Source: Arthrobacter stackebrandtii
GTDB taxonomy: Bacteria; Actinomycetota; Actinomycetes; Actinomycetales; Micrococcaceae
Reading direction: 5' to 3'
NCBI RefSeq assembly: GCF_017876675.1
Contig: NZ_JAGIOI010000001.1
Span: 3,596,001-3,660,000 of the forward strand
DNA length: 64,000 bases
This document shows, in pieces, positions 1 through 9,044 of this stretch (positions are counted from its first letter, which is position 1; the number at the start of each line of letters is the position of its first letter). The notes below the pieces were generated by a model. It did not search any database and was not told the DNA's origin. It saw only the letters and a program-made list of their open reading frames with translations. A program made the position numbers and the translations under genes.

Positions 1-920
1 ATCCCGGTGCGCAGCGTGGAGAGGTCGTAATCGGCAAAATTCGGCAGGCCCAGTTCGGCAATGAACATGGTGGGCACCCCGTACAGGGCGGTGCAGCGCT
101 CCTCCTCAACGGCGCGCAGGGTGGCGGCCGCCTCAAAGGACGGTGCGGGAATGACGATCGCCGCCCCGTGCGTCATGGCGCCCAGGTTGGCCATGACCAT
201 GCCGAAGCAGTGGTAGAACGGCACGGGCACGCACAGCTTGTCCTGCTCGGTAAAGCCAAGGGTCTCGGTGACAAAGTATCCGTTGTTGAGGATGTTGCGG
301 TGGCTGAGCGTGGCCCCCTTGGGGAATCCCGTGGTGCCGGAGGTGTACTGGATGTTGATGGGGTCGTTGGCATCCAGCGCCGCCATGGCCTGCTCGACGG
401 CGTCAGCCGGCTGGGTTGCGCCGCCCGCCACGAGCGCATCCCAGGAAGGTGTGCCGATGTAGGCTGCCGCTGCCAGGTCCGGGCATTCCGGGTGCACCTG
501 CTCCACCATGCCCTGGTAGTCGGAACCCTTGAATCCGGGCAGGGCGACGATCATCCTCATGCCGGACTGCTGTACGGCGTACTTCAGTTCGTGGACCCGG
601 TAGGACGGGTTGACGTTGACCAGGATGGCGCCGATCTTGGCCGTGGCGTATTGCAGCAGCACCCATTCGGGGACGTTGGGCGCCCAGATGCCCACCCGGT
701 CTCCCTTGCCCAGCCCGGCGGCGAGGAGCCCCCGGGCCAGGGTGTCGACGTCGTGGTTCAGCTGCGCATAGCTCCAGCGGCGCCCGGATGGCCTGTCGAT
801 GAGTGCCTCGCGGCCGGGAAACTGCTGGGCGATGTGGGTTAATTTCGTGCCGATGGTCTCTTCGAGCAGGGGCACGGGGGAGGAGCCGGACGCGTAGGAT
901 TCATGAACTTCAGTGGTCAT
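1..920 (-). CDS. Acyl-CoA synthetase / AMP-dependent ligase, N-terminal part
   Basis: Activates a carboxylic (probably fatty) acid to its acyl-adenylate and then acyl-CoA. The ATG is at 920 and the gene runs off the left edge, so only about the first 306 residues are present. The Thr/Ser/Gly-rich AMP-binding loop reads [12 protein letters not shown] and is followed by the usual SHRN, and the N-terminal region around [10 protein letters not shown] matches medium/long-chain acyl-CoA synthetases (ACSF2/FadD type). There is no Shine-Dalgarno. TACCAT at 927-932 (minus strand) ends 6 nt before the ATG, so the transcript may be leaderless. The substrate cannot be read from this part. Family membership is firm. 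Confidence 0.9.
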   Translation of the reverse strand, partial: MTTEVHESYASGSSPVPLLEETIGTKLTHIAQQFPGREALIDRPSGRRWSYAQLNHDVDTLARGLLAAGLGKGDRVGIWAPNVPEWVLLQYATAKIGAILVNVNPSYRVHELKYAVQQSGMRMIVALPGFKGSDYQGMVEQVHPECPDLAAAAYIGTPSWDALVAGGATQPADAVEQAMAALDANDPINIQYTSGTTGFPKGATLSHRNILNNGYFVTETLGFTEQDKLCVPVPFYHCFGMVMANLGAMTHGAAIVIPAPSFEAAATLRAVEEERCTALYGVPTMFIAELGLPNFADYDLSTLRTG

Positions 921-926
921 GTCACG

Positions 927-932
927 ATGGTA
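927..932 (-). promoter_or_regulatory. -10 element of a probable leaderless promoter (acyl-CoA synthetase)
   Basis: TACCAT on the minus strand, then 6 nt, then the ATG. It has the same geometry as the hexamers before several other genes in this window. Confidence 0.4.
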
Positions 933-1075
933 TTACGGATTGGGTTAATGTGCAGTAACTCACATTGCGGCGTTTTGGCGCCGTGGCGGGCCGCCTCTCA
1001 GGCCGGATGCCGCGTCCGGACGCGGGGGCGCCGGCGGGTGTCCGCGGCTGAATGGCGAGCGTCACCCGGATTTGA

Positions 1076-1122
1076 TTAGGCTTAGCTAACCAATTGTCTA
1101 TACGATAAGGTAAGGCTAATAG
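1076..1122 (+). promoter_or_regulatory. Two overlapping DtxR/IdeR-like iron boxes
   Basis: TTAGGCTTAGCTAACCAAT at 1076-1094 matches the 19-bp DtxR/IdeR consensus (TTAGGTTAGSCTAACCTAA) at about 14 positions by eye. A second half-site-rich stretch, TAAGGTAAGGCTAA at 1106-1119, matches about 12. They lie 55-100 nt upstream of the DedA-like gene, in a 250-nt gap that otherwise holds only the divergent acyl-CoA synthetase promoter. TTGTCT (1094-1099) and TAATAG (1117-1122) are separated by 17 nt and could be the promoter. Iron control is inference. Confidence 0.45.
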
Positions 1123-1173
1123 CGCAGCATTCTGTGGCTATATTATTTCTTCCCCAGGGGGTTGCTCACACTC

Positions 1174-1725
1174 ATGATGGACAGCATTGTTTCACTTCCG
1201 TTCGTGTGGGCCTTCCTCATTCTCTTCGCCATCGTGATGCTGCGCTCCAACGGCACCTACTGGGCCGGCCGCGGCATCGCCGCCGGCGGGCGCAAGACCA
1301 AGATGCAAAAGTACCTCGACTCCCCGGCCGTTCTGCGCGCCGAGAAGCTCATTGCCCGCTGGGGCGCCCCCGCCGTCAGCGTCAGCTTCCTCACCATCGG
1401 GGTCCAGACGGCCGTCAACATGGCCGCCGGGCTGGGCCGCATGCCGCTGCGCCGCTACATCCCCGCCACCATCGTGGGCTCCATTGCCTGGGCCTGCATC
1501 TACGCCACGATCGGCCTGGCCGCGTTCGACGCCGCCATCGCCGCCGCGGCCGGCTCACCCCTGGCGCTGGTCCTGTTGGTCCTGGCCCTGGGCGCCGTGG
1601 TGCTGGGCGTGCACCTGTTCCGCGTTTCCCGCAACCGCAAGCTGGATGCAGCCGCGATGGAGGACTGCCCCGTCATGGGCGTCGAAATCGCCGCACCCGA
1701 GCGCACCGCCATCTCCGAGGCCTGA
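1174..1725 (+). CDS. Small DedA/VTT-like membrane protein
   Basis: A 183-residue integral membrane protein. A first hydrophobic helix spans about residues 5-20. A VTT/DedA-like core follows, with ARWGAPAVS, an amphipathic re-entrant-like segment with AAGLGRMPLRRYIP, then two further helices and a basic/acidic cytoplasmic tail. DedA proteins are thought to act in lipid recycling (undecaprenyl phosphate or phospholipid flipping) and membrane homeostasis. This one is shorter than canonical DedA (about 200-220 aa) and lacks a clear first catalytic arginine motif. The start was placed at ATG 1174, downstream of AGGGGG (1155-1161); TTG 1162 and ATG 1177 are alternatives. The iron-box-like sequences upstream are the unusual feature. 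Confidence 0.7.
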   Translation: MMDSIVSLPFVWAFLILFAIVMLRSNGTYWAGRGIAAGGRKTKMQKYLDSPAVLRAEKLIARWGAPAVSVSFLTIGVQTAVNMAAGLGRMPLRRYIPATIVGSIAWACIYATIGLAAFDAAIAAAAGSPLALVLLVLALGAVVLGVHLFRVSRNRKLDAAAMEDCPVMGVEIAAPERTAISEA

Positions 1726-1807
1726 CGCACCGGAGGAACGGTGCCCGGCTCCTGCCGTCCGCAGGCCTTCCGCCCGGCCGGTTTTCGGCCCCTGCGGCCG
1801 CTGGCGG

Positions 1808-1813
1808 TAGAGT
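1808..1813 (+). promoter_or_regulatory. -10 element of a probable leaderless promoter (thioesterase gene)
   Basis: TAGAGT, then 7 nt, then ATG 1821. No Shine-Dalgarno precedes the ATG. Confidence 0.45.
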
Positions 1814-1820
1814 CGTCCCC

Positions 1821-2642
1821 ATGGACCACACCTCAACCATCACAGCCGTCGAAGCCACCTCGTACTACCGCCACCTCGGCCGGAACCGCTACGAATCGAC
1901 AACCCACGCCCAGGGCGCATGGAACCCGCACGAGCAGCACATGGCGCCCGTTGCCGGCCTCCTCGTCCACGCACTGGAGCAGTTCGAATCCCGAGATGAC
2001 ATGCGCCTGGTCCGCATCAACTTTGACATCCTGGGCTTGATCCCGGCCGGCGAATTCACCATCGAGACCACCCTGCTGCGGCCCGGGCGGACCATCGAAC
2101 TGGTCCAGGCCGAGATGCTTGCAGGTGGACGGCCCGCCGTCCGCGCCACCGCCTGGAGGATGCAGAAAGGCGACACGTCCGCCGTCGAATTCTATGAGGA
2201 CGAGCCCCTGGGTGCGCCGGAAGACGCCGTGCCCTGGGATGGCATGAGCACCTGGCCCGGCGGCTTCATCAAGACCCTGGAAGGCCGCGCCCTGCCCGAG
2301 CACCGGCCGGGCCGCGGCCGCGCCTGGCTGCACAGCCCGTACACCATGCTTGACGGAGGGGAGCACTCCTCCGCGCTGGTGCGCCTGCTGGGCCTGGTGG
2401 ACAGTGCCAACGGAGTTGCCGCCCGCATGGTTCCGGAACCCGGCGGCTGGATGTACCCGAACGTGGACCTGTCCATCCACTTGTACCGCGAGCCGGTGGG
2501 TGAATGGCTCGGCCTGAACACCTCTGTCACCATCGGGGCCGACGGCGTCGGCCTCACCTCGTCCGTGCTCCACGATGTTGACGGGCCCTTCGGCCGCTCG
2601 GAGCAGATCCTGACGGTCCGTCCCCTCCCGCACGAGCAGTGA
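1821..2642 (+). CDS. Acyl-CoA thioesterase-family protein (double hotdog)
   Basis: Predicted 273-aa protein of the TesB-like/thioesterase-superfamily type common in Arthrobacter. The N-terminal half carries HEQHMAPVAGLLVHALE and INFDILGLIPAGEF, typical of a first hotdog fold. The C-terminal half, with ANGVAARM and YPNVDLSIHLYREP, forms the second. Such proteins hydrolyse acyl-CoA thioesters, but the true substrate is unknown. The stop codon overlaps the GTG start of the downstream lipoate-ligase-like gene (GTGA), so the two are probably translationally coupled. The start is set by ATG 1821 just after a -10-like TAGAGT. Confidence 0.75.
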   Translation: MDHTSTITAVEATSYYRHLGRNRYESTTHAQGAWNPHEQHMAPVAGLLVHALEQFESRDDMRLVRINFDILGLIPAGEFTIETTLLRPGRTIELVQAEMLAGGRPAVRATAWRMQKGDTSAVEFYEDEPLGAPEDAVPWDGMSTWPGGFIKTLEGRALPEHRPGRGRAWLHSPYTMLDGGEHSSALVRLLGLVDSANGVAARMVPEPGGWMYPNVDLSIHLYREPVGEWLGLNTSVTIGADGVGLTSSVLHDVDGPFGRSEQILTVRPLPHEQ

Positions 2643-3364
2643 GTTCCCCGATGGCGCCTGCGCTGCAGGTCCACCGCCAGGTGGCCAACAGCGGAGCAGC
2701 CGCCGACCTTGACCGCGCCCTGGACCTGCTGGCCGAGGTGAAGGCAGGCAGCCGCGAGGCGATGCTGCGCCTTTACCGGCCGGAACCCACAGTGGCCTTT
2801 GGCCAGCGCGATGCAAAAATGCCTGGCTTCGCCGCAGCGGAACAGGCTTCCCGGGACAACGGCTTTGTGCCTGCCGTGCGCCGTGCCGGCGGCCGGGCTG
2901 CGGCCTACCACCAGGGCACCTTGGTCGTTGACCACATCCAGCGTGAGGACGACGCCATCGCCGGGGCGAAGGCGCGCTTTGCCTTCTTCGGCGGGTTGTT
3001 CACGGAGGCCCTGAAGTCACTGGGCGTCGATGCCGGAGTGGGCGAGATCCCGGGTGAATACTGCCCGGGCGAGTTCAGTGTCTACGGCCGGGGCGCGGCC
3101 GTAGGGGCCGGTGCAGGACACAGCATCAAGCTGGTGGGCACCGCCCAGCGGGTGGTGTCCGGGGCATGGCTGTTCAGCTCCGTCATTGTGGTGGAAAACT
3201 CCGCCCCCATCCGCAAGGTCCTGACAGACAGCTATGCGGCGCTTGGGCTGGACTGGGACCCGGCCACGGCGGGCGCCGTCGAGGACCTGCGTCCCGGCGT
3301 CACGGTGGACGATGTGGAGGCGGCCGTGCTGGCGGAGTATGCGCACCACACGCAACTCACCTGA
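2639..3364 (+). CDS. Lipoate-protein ligase A family protein
   Basis: A 241-aa protein of the biotin/lipoate A/B ligase fold. Visible family motifs are TVAFGQRD near residue 60, VRRAGGRAAAYHQGTLVVD near 85-103 (the RRxGGGxxVxHxxG loop that binds lipoyl-AMP, here RRAGGRAAAYHQG), and GHSIKLVGTAQRVV near 160-173 (the ligase lysine loop). It would attach lipoate or an octanoyl-type group to E2/GcvH proteins. The middle Gly of the RRxGGG loop is Arg here, so it may not be a canonical LplA. The start is GTG 2639, overlapping the thioesterase stop. Confidence 0.75.
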   Translation: MSSPMAPALQVHRQVANSGAAADLDRALDLLAEVKAGSREAMLRLYRPEPTVAFGQRDAKMPGFAAAEQASRDNGFVPAVRRAGGRAAAYHQGTLVVDHIQREDDAIAGAKARFAFFGGLFTEALKSLGVDAGVGEIPGEYCPGEFSVYGRGAAVGAGAGHSIKLVGTAQRVVSGAWLFSSVIVVENSAPIRKVLTDSYAALGLDWDPATAGAVEDLRPGVTVDDVEAAVLAEYAHHTQLT

Positions 3365-3382
3365 TCCGCCGGGACACGCTTC

Positions 3383-3443
3383 GCCGAACGTACAGTTGAT
3401 GCCGGTGTTCTTGGAGAACACCGGCATCAACTGTACGTTCGGC
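3383..3443. repeat. Perfect 29-bp hairpin repeat, copy 1
   Basis: Left arm 3383-3411 and right arm 3415-3443 are perfect reverse complements around a 3-nt loop (TGG). The central 59 nt recur exactly at 7108-7166. It lies between two convergent genes (ending at 3364 and 3467) and has no T-tract, so it may act as a bidirectional terminator or mRNA 3' stabiliser, or it may be a REP/MITE-like element. Confidence 0.9.
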
Positions 3444-3466
3444 AGGGTGGAAGCCGTTGCCATGGG

Positions 3467-4507
3467 TCAGAGCGTGGCGGTGTCGATGACGAAGCGGTAG
3501 CGGACGTCGGAGGCCAGGACGCGTTCGTAGGCTTCGTTGATTTGCCCGGCGGAGATGACCTCGATGTCCGCTCCCAGTCCATGCTCGGCACAGAAATTGA
3601 GCATGTCCTGGGTCTCCCGGATCCCGCCGATGGTGGAACCGGCGAAGGAGCGCCGCCCCATGCTTAGCGAGAACGCCTGGACCGGGAGAGCTTCCGGAGG
3701 GGCGCCCACAAGGACCAGGGTTCCATTGAGTGAGAGCAGCTTCAGGTAGGCGTTGATGTCGACCGCGGCGCTGATGGTGCTGATGATCAAATCGAAGCTG
3801 CCGGCCAACCGGGTGAACGTCTCGGGGTCGCCAGTCGCAAAGTAGCGCTGGGCGCCCAAGCTAAGTCCGTCGTCGCGCTTGTTCAGGGTTTGGGACAGGA
3901 CAGTCACCTCGGCGCCCATGGCGGCGGCGAGCTTGACGCCCATGTGGCCCAGTCCGCCCATGCCGACGACGGCGACCTTTTTGCCCGGTCCGGCACCCCA
4001 GTGGCGCAGGGGTGAGTAGGTGGTGATGCCGGCGCAGAGCAGGGGTGCGGCGACGTCGAGGGCGAGGCCGTCGGGGATGCTGACGACGAAGTTCTCCGAG
4101 ACGACGATGTGGGTGGAGTAGCCGCCCTGGGTGATGGTGCCGTCGCGGTCCGTGGCGCCGTAGGTTCCGGTGTGTCCTGCCAGACAGTATTGCTCTTCGC
4201 CGGCGCGGCAGTGGATGCATTCGCCGCAGGAGTTGACCATGCAGCCCACGCCCACACGGTCCCCGACTGCGTGCCTGGTGACGGCGTGGCCGACCGCCGT
4301 CACGATGCCGGCAATTTCGTGGCCCGGGGCGAGCGGATAGCTTTGCGGGCCCCAGTCTCCGCGGACGGTGTGGATGTCGGAATGGCAGATCCCGGCAAAC
4401 TTGATGTCGATCAGCACATCATTCGGCCCTGGATCACGGCGTTCGATGGTGGTGGGTGTGAGCGGTCCGGTGGGCGAGGTAGCGGCGTAGGCCTTGACGG
4501 TGGGCAT
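3467..4507 (-). CDS. Zinc-dependent NAD(P) alcohol dehydrogenase (YahK/CAD type)
   Basis: A 346-aa medium-chain dehydrogenase of the cinnamyl-alcohol/YahK group that interconverts aldehydes and primary alcohols with NADPH. The catalytic zinc site is GICHSDIH near residue 39, with GHE near 63. The structural zinc site is [15 protein letters not shown] near 95-109. The Rossmann fold shows [11 protein letters not shown] near 180. The start is ATG 4507, 26 nt after the stop of the MFS gene, and the two appear to form an operon divergent from the XRE regulator at 6174. A role in clearing a reactive aldehyde exported or sensed by its neighbours is inference. Confidence 0.9.
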   Translation of the reverse strand: MPTVKAYAATSPTGPLTPTTIERRDPGPNDVLIDIKFAGICHSDIHTVRGDWGPQSYPLAPGHEIAGIVTAVGHAVTRHAVGDRVGVGCMVNSCGECIHCRAGEEQYCLAGHTGTYGATDRDGTITQGGYSTHIVVSENFVVSIPDGLALDVAAPLLCAGITTYSPLRHWGAGPGKKVAVVGMGGLGHMGVKLAAAMGAEVTVLSQTLNKRDDGLSLGAQRYFATGDPETFTRLAGSFDLIISTISAAVDINAYLKLLSLNGTLVLVGAPPEALPVQAFSLSMGRRSFAGSTIGGIRETQDMLNFCAEHGLGADIEVISAGQINEAYERVLASDVRYRFVIDTATL

Positions 4508-4533
4508 GGGGTTCTCCTGGTCTGTGTGTGGGA

Positions 4534-5811
4534 TTAGTGGTGGGCCGGGAAGGCCGTGCGGCGTGCGATGCAGGCGACGAGCAGAGCGGCGGCGGCGAGG
4601 CCGATCATGAGGACCGGCAGGACCATGCCGCCGAAGTGGGAGACGAGGACGGCACCGAGGAGTCCGGCCGCGAAGATGGCGACGTTGAAGGCGACACCGA
4701 GGAGGGAATTTGCGGCGTCGGCGTTTTCACCGCTTGCCACACTGATGGCCGTTTGAAGTTGTGGAGCCGCGCCGCCGAAGGCGATCCCCCACAGGACCAG
4801 TGCGACGAGTATCGCAGGGAGGGAATGTGCGCCTGCGAAGAAGACCACACCGGCGGTCAGGAACAGGGTGATGCTGGCCAGCACCAGGGGCCGGGGCGCA
4901 CGGTCGATGAGCATGCCGGTGACGACGATGCCGATCAGGGCTGAGACGCCGAACACGGACAGGGCCGCTTCGACGCCCAACGCAAGGTTGGCCGAGCGCA
5001 GGTACGGGGCGATGTAGGTGTAGACCGTGTTGTGGGCAAGCATCCAGGCAAAGATCACCAGGAGAATCACTGACACGCCGGGGATGGCAAACACCTTGGC
5101 CATGGGGATTTGAGATTCGACCCTCTGGCCGGCGGCATCGGGGACAAGCACGATGGCCAGAAGGGCCGTGAGGATTGCCAAGCCCGAGAGAACCCCAAAG
5201 GACCAGCGCCAGCCAAAGGTTGAGCCCAGCCAGGATCCAAAGGGCGTTCCCAGGGCCAGGCCCAGCGGCGTGCCTATGGAGGCGATGGCGAGGGCGCGGC
5301 CGGCCAGTTCCGGAGCGCTGATGCGGCGGGCATGCCCGGCAAGCATGCCCCAGAGCAGTCCAGAGAACGCGCCCGCCATGAATCGGGCGGCCAGGACCAG
5401 TGCAATGTCGGAGGAGAAGACGGTGATGGTGTTGGCGAGCAGGAAGCCAAGGATCCCGGCAAGAAGGGCAGGTTTGCGCCGCATGCCGCGGGTGAACGCG
5501 ATGGCGGGGATCGTGAGCACCACCGTGCCCAGGGCGAAGGCGCTGACCAGCTGGCCGGCGGTTCCTTCGGACACGTTCAACCCGCCCGCGATTTGCGGCA
5601 GGAGTCCGGCCGGCATCGTTTCGGTGGAGATCAGGATGAAGCCCATCAACGCCATGACCAACAATGCCGGCCAGGGCAGCCGGCGCACCCCTGGGGCTGT
5701 CGGGATTGCCGGTGCCGGCGGCACGGTCGTGACGTGGCCGAGGTGGGCCCCGGCGGGCGCGGCCGCGACGTTCACTCTGCCGTGGCCTGTTCGCGTAGTT
5801 TCTGAAGTCAA
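4534..5811 (-). CDS. MFS drug-efflux transporter (DHA1, Cmx/AraJ type)
   Basis: A 425-aa, 12-helix major facilitator. The N-terminal half carries [19 protein letters not shown] in helix 1, the motif-A-like loop [10 protein letters not shown], and the antiporter motif-C-like [17 protein letters not shown]. This pattern is typical of chloramphenicol/arabinose-polymer efflux proteins. The open frame extends much further upstream, but that extension is Pro/Arg-rich and would run through the divergent promoter. I chose TTG 5811, preceded by AGGAAG 13 nt upstream, as the start. First gene of an operon with the alcohol dehydrogenase; probably repressed by the divergent XRE protein. Confidence 0.85.
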   Translation of the reverse strand: MTSETTRTGHGRVNVAAAPAGAHLGHVTTVPPAPAIPTAPGVRRLPWPALLVMALMGFILISTETMPAGLLPQIAGGLNVSEGTAGQLVSAFALGTVVLTIPAIAFTRGMRRKPALLAGILGFLLANTITVFSSDIALVLAARFMAGAFSGLLWGMLAGHARRISAPELAGRALAIASIGTPLGLALGTPFGSWLGSTFGWRWSFGVLSGLAILTALLAIVLVPDAAGQRVESQIPMAKVFAIPGVSVILLVIFAWMLAHNTVYTYIAPYLRSANLALGVEAALSVFGVSALIGIVVTGMLIDRAPRPLVLASITLFLTAGVVFFAGAHSLPAILVALVLWGIAFGGAAPQLQTAISVASGENADAANSLLGVAFNVAIFAAGLLGAVLVSHFGGMVLPVLMIGLAAAALLVACIARRTAFPAHH

Positions 5812-5908
5812 GGTGGCGTGGTTTCTTCCTGTTGGCCGGTGCGGTTGCAAGTGGCTGCCGGTGTTGGTCGTTGTCCCTTGCCCAGTCAACATTGGCCGCA
5901 GGCAGCGG

Positions 5909-5920
5909 GGGAGTCCCTGT
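5909..5920. promoter_or_regulatory. Candidate operator, MFS side
   Basis: GGGAGTCCCTGT is the exact reverse complement of 6131-6142. GGGAGTCCC itself is a 4+1+4 palindrome. It lies 98 nt upstream of the MFS start. Confidence 0.45.
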
Positions 5921-6130
5921 TGAAAGGGGTACGGCCAGGCCCCCCCAGACGCCGCCGGGGCAGTTGGCAATCGGGAAGGTGGGCTGACAGCGGCGGGCCT
6001 CGTTCCGCCGTCGTGCATGGCAACGGGCAACAGGCCGGATGGCGGATGGGCAGCCCGGCACCGTTTGTGCCGCCTGCAGGCAGAACACCGTCCACTTTTC
6101 ATGGTTGCGCCTCTGCCGGGGGAGGCCTTG

Positions 6131-6144
6131 ACAGGGACTCCCTG
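6131..6144. promoter_or_regulatory. Candidate operator, XRE side
   Basis: CAGGGACTCCCTG at 6132-6144 is a perfect 6+1+6 palindrome. It overlaps both a TTGACA (6128-6133) and the -35 position of the -10-like TAGTGT at 6162-6167. Its 12-nt core recurs inverted at 5909-5920. This suits autoregulation by the XRE protein. Confidence 0.5.
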
Positions 6145-6161
6145 CACGGACGTGCCGCCGA

Positions 6162-6167
6162 TAGTGT
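6162..6167 (+). promoter_or_regulatory. -10 element (XRE regulator)
   Basis: TAGTGT, then 6 nt (GGAGGC), then ATG 6174. It is either a leaderless promoter or a chance overlap with the GGAGG ribosome-binding site. Confidence 0.35.
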
Positions 6168-6173
6168 GGAGGC

Positions 6174-7070
6174 ATGAACAATCGAGCAGAGGTGCGTGAG
6201 TTTCTCATGTCACGCCGTGCCCTGGTCAACCCCGGGCAGGTAGGCCTCCCGGCAGGCGCCAACAGGCGGGTCAAAGGCTTGCGCCGCAGCGAGGTGGCGG
6301 CCCTGGCGGGGGTGAGCATCGAGTACTACACGAGGATGGAGCGCGGTGCCATCAGCGGTGCTTCGCCCGAGGTCCTGGACAGCGTTGCCAAGGCCCTCCT
6401 GCTTGACGACGCCGAACGGGCGCACCTGTTCGATCTCGCCCACGCGGCGAGTCCGGTGGCCAGGCCGCCGAGGCGACGCAGTTCCAAGACGTGGACGGTG
6501 CACCGGAGCCTGCAGTGGACGCTGGATGCCGTCACCGCGGGTCCGGCATTTGTCCGCAACGGACGCATGGATTTGTTGGCGGTGAACAACCTGGCGCGGG
6601 CGTTTCACCAGGACGTCTACGACATGCCGGGCCAGCCGCCGAACATTGCCCGCTTCACATTTCTTGACGATCGGGCGCACGACTTCTACCCCGATTGGGA
6701 GTTGTTTGCCGAGGTGACGGTGGCCATCTTGCGCACCGAGGCGGCGCGCGACCCCCACAACAAGGAACTCCACGACCTGATCGGAGAACTGTCCACCCGC
6801 TCCGACGAGTTCCGGAGCCGCTGGGGTGCGCACAACGTCAGGCATCACGGCACGGGGTCAAAGACGTTCCATCATCCGGTGGTCGGCGAGATCACCCTGG
6901 CCTATGAGGGACTGGAAATGGCGGCTGAACCCGGCCTGACCCTGACGATCTACGCCGCCGAACCGGGTTCCGCCTCCGAGCAGGCCTTGCAGCTGTTGGC
7001 TTCGTGGGCAGCCACCGAATATGGTCCGCCGGCGTCCGCTGCGAAGGCGCAGGAGACCACCGACCGCTGA
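6174..7070 (+). CDS. XRE-family regulator with MmyB-like ligand-binding domain
   Basis: A 298-aa transcription factor. Residues about 30-85 form an XRE helix-turn-helix (GLRRSEVAALAGVSIEYYTRMERG). Residues about 105-280 match the MmyB-like PAS-type domain, with FVRNGRMDLLAVNNLARAF and later the FRSRWGAHNVRHHGTGSKTF segment that typifies the family. Some MmyB-like domains bind fatty-acid-like ligands. In actinobacteria these genes often sit divergent from a short-chain or zinc dehydrogenase or a transporter that they repress, which is exactly the arrangement here. The start is ATG 6174 with GGAGG just upstream. Confidence 0.92.
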   Translation: MNNRAEVREFLMSRRALVNPGQVGLPAGANRRVKGLRRSEVAALAGVSIEYYTRMERGAISGASPEVLDSVAKALLLDDAERAHLFDLAHAASPVARPPRRRSSKTWTVHRSLQWTLDAVTAGPAFVRNGRMDLLAVNNLARAFHQDVYDMPGQPPNIARFTFLDDRAHDFYPDWELFAEVTVAILRTEAARDPHNKELHDLIGELSTRSDEFRSRWGAHNVRHHGTGSKTFHHPVVGEITLAYEGLEMAAEPGLTLTIYAAEPGSASEQALQLLASWAATEYGPPASAAKAQETTDR

Positions 7071-7107
7071 CCCGTGGCGGAGCCCGGGCCGTCAGCAAGG
7101 CTGCCGC

Positions 7108-7166
7108 CCGAACGTACAGTTGATGCCGGTGTTCTTGGAGAACACCGGCATCAACTGTACGTTCGG
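7108..7166. repeat. Perfect 28-bp hairpin repeat, copy 2
   Basis: Arms 7108-7135 and 7139-7166 pair perfectly around TGG. All 59 nt are identical to the core of the copy at 3383-3443. Like the first copy it is placed between convergent genes, here the XRE gene (stop 7070) and the MBL gene (stop 7180). Confidence 0.9.
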
Positions 7167-7179
7167 CGGGGGCGTGGGG

Positions 7180-7806
7180 CTACAGCCCGTCCCGGGCGGC
7201 CGCGATGCCCGCGGCCTCGGCACCAACTGTGGTGGAGTCGCCATGGCCGGTGTTGACCACGGTCTCCGGCGCCAGCACCATGAGCCGCTCCGAAATCGAC
7301 TTCACGATCGTGGGGAAGTCGCTGTACGAGCGCCCCGTGGCACCCGGCCCGCCGTTGAACAGGGTGTCGCCGGAGAACACGGTGCCCAGGTCCGCTGCGT
7401 GGAAGCACATGGACCCGGGGGAGTGGCCGGGTGTGTGCAGGGCCGCCAGTTGTGTGCCGGCCACCTCAAACACGTCGCCGTCGGTGATGGTGCCGTCGGG
7501 CGTGGTGCCGGGGTAGATGTCCTCCCACAGCATCTGGTCGGCCGGGTTCATGAGCACCGGCGCCCCAACCAGGGCGGCGAAGGCGCGGGCGTGGCGGATG
7601 TGGTCGTCGTGGCCGTGCGTGAGCAGCACGGCCTTGACGGTGCGTTCCCCCACGGCCTCCCTGATGGCCTCCGGATTGTGCGCAGGGTCAATGACGTACA
7701 CCTGGGCATCGTCACCGACTATCCATACGTTGTTGTCCACGTCCCAGGTGCCGCCGTCGAGCGAGAAGGTGCCTGAGGTGATGAGCCGTTCAATGCGCGC
7801 GCTCAT
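7180..7806 (-). CDS. MBL-fold metallo-hydrolase
   Basis: A 208-aa metallo-beta-lactamase-fold hydrolase. The metal-binding motif THGHDDH is near residue 63, a second ligand histidine lies in [12 protein letters not shown] near 124, the Asp ligand in FSGDTLF near 145, and the last His in NTGHGDST near 186. This glyoxalase-II-like set of ligands suits thioester hydrolysis. Its ATG overlaps the stop of the mycothiol dehydrogenase (ATGA), so it is coupled to it. This gene pairing is common in actinobacteria, and hydrolysis of S-formyl-mycothiol is the natural proposal. The biochemical role is inferred. Confidence 0.85.
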   Translation of the reverse strand: MSARIERLITSGTFSLDGGTWDVDNNVWIVGDDAQVYVIDPAHNPEAIREAVGERTVKAVLLTHGHDDHIRHARAFAALVGAPVLMNPADQMLWEDIYPGTTPDGTITDGDVFEVAGTQLAALHTPGHSPGSMCFHAADLGTVFSGDTLFNGGPGATGRSYSDFPTIVKSISERLMVLAPETVVNTGHGDSTTVGAEAAGIAAARDGL

Positions 7807-8903
7807 GCGAATTCCACCACCGATCGCAGCACGGAGCCCTCGCCCATCTTGGCAAAAGCGGCCTCGATGTCGTTGATCGTGATGCGTTCGCTGACAAAGG
7901 CATCCAGGTCCAGCCTGCCCTGCTTGTACAGCTCAACCAGCATCGGGAAGTCGCGGGACGGCAGGCAGTCGCCATACCAGGACGACTTCATCGAACCGCC
8001 GCGCCCAAACACGTCCAGCAGCGGCAGCTCGAGCACCATCTCGGGGGTGGGCACGCCCACCAAAACCACTGTGCCGGCCAGGTCGCGGGCATAGAACGCC
8101 TGCTTGTACGTCTCGGGACGTCCGACGGCGTCAATCACCACATCTGCCCCGAAACCGCCGGTGTGGTTCTGGATGGCGACGACCGCATCCTCAACCGTGG
8201 CGTCCACCGTGTGCGTGGCGCCGAGCGCCTTGGCGGCGGCCAGCTTCTTCGGGTCGCGGTCCACGGCAATGACGGTGGTGGCGCCGGCCAGGGCGGCACC
8301 TGCGATGGCGGCCGCGCCGACTCCGCCGCAGCCGATGACGGCCACGGTGTCGCCGCGCTTGACGCCGCCGGTGTTGATGGCCGCGCCCAGGCCCGCCATG
8401 ACGCCGCAGCCAAGGAGGCCGACAGCGGCAGGGTCCACATCGGCGTCGACCTTGGTGCACTGCCCGGCAGCCACGAGGGTCTTCTCAATGAACGCGCCAA
8501 TGCCCAGCGCGGGGGAGAGCTCGGTGCCGTCCTCGAGCGTCATCTTCTGCGTGGCGTTGGCGGTGTTGAAGCAGTACTGGGCCTGGCCCTTGGCGCAGGC
8601 GCGGCAGTTGCCGCAGACCGCGCGCCAGTTCAGGATGACGCGGTCGCCGGGAACCACGTTGGTGACTCCGGCGCCGACCGTGTTGACCACGCCCGTGGCC
8701 TCATGGCCCAGCAGGAACGGGAAGTCGTCGTTGATTCCGCCCTGCTTGTAGTGCAGGTCGGTGTGGCAGACGCCGCTGGTGAGGATGTCGACGAGGACCT
8801 CGCCGGGACCCGGATCCGGCACGAGGATGGTCTCGAGCGTGACGGGTGCGTCCTTGCTGCGCACCACTGCGCCCTGGACCCTGTGAATGACCTTGTTAAC
8901 CAT
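7803..8903 (-). CDS. mscR: S-(hydroxymethyl)mycothiol dehydrogenase
   Basis: A 366-aa class-III-type zinc alcohol dehydrogenase that oxidises the mycothiol-formaldehyde adduct (and can reduce S-nitrosomycothiol) with NAD. The catalytic zinc site is SGVCHTDLH near residue 39 with GHE near 62. The structural zinc site is [15 protein letters not shown] near 90-104. The nucleotide fold shows [11 protein letters not shown]. The start is ATG 8903, preceded by AAGGAG; the open frame upstream is only an extension. Together with the downstream MBL gene it forms a formaldehyde/NO detoxification operon. Confidence 0.9.
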   Translation of the reverse strand: MVNKVIHRVQGAVVRSKDAPVTLETILVPDPGPGEVLVDILTSGVCHTDLHYKQGGINDDFPFLLGHEATGVVNTVGAGVTNVVPGDRVILNWRAVCGNCRACAKGQAQYCFNTANATQKMTLEDGTELSPALGIGAFIEKTLVAAGQCTKVDADVDPAAVGLLGCGVMAGLGAAINTGGVKRGDTVAVIGCGGVGAAAIAGAALAGATTVIAVDRDPKKLAAAKALGATHTVDATVEDAVVAIQNHTGGFGADVVIDAVGRPETYKQAFYARDLAGTVVLVGVPTPEMVLELPLLDVFGRGGSMKSSWYGDCLPSRDFPMLVELYKQGRLDLDAFVSERITINDIEAAFAKMGEGSVLRSVVEFA

Positions 8904-9044
8904 AAAGAGCTCCTTCAAGCAGCCGTGTTCCCTTGCCGGGAACATTCGATGGGGTTCCTGACAGGCTACATGGTTGGCGCTTGAAGGGGCTCTTGTGGTG
9001 GGGCCGCGTTGCGTGCGGCCCGGTGTCCGGCATGCCGGTGGCGG

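Noticed and set aside
5812-6147. N-terminal extension of the MFS protein
   Set aside because: Arg/Pro-rich, no membrane helices, and it would occupy the divergent promoter with the candidate operators.
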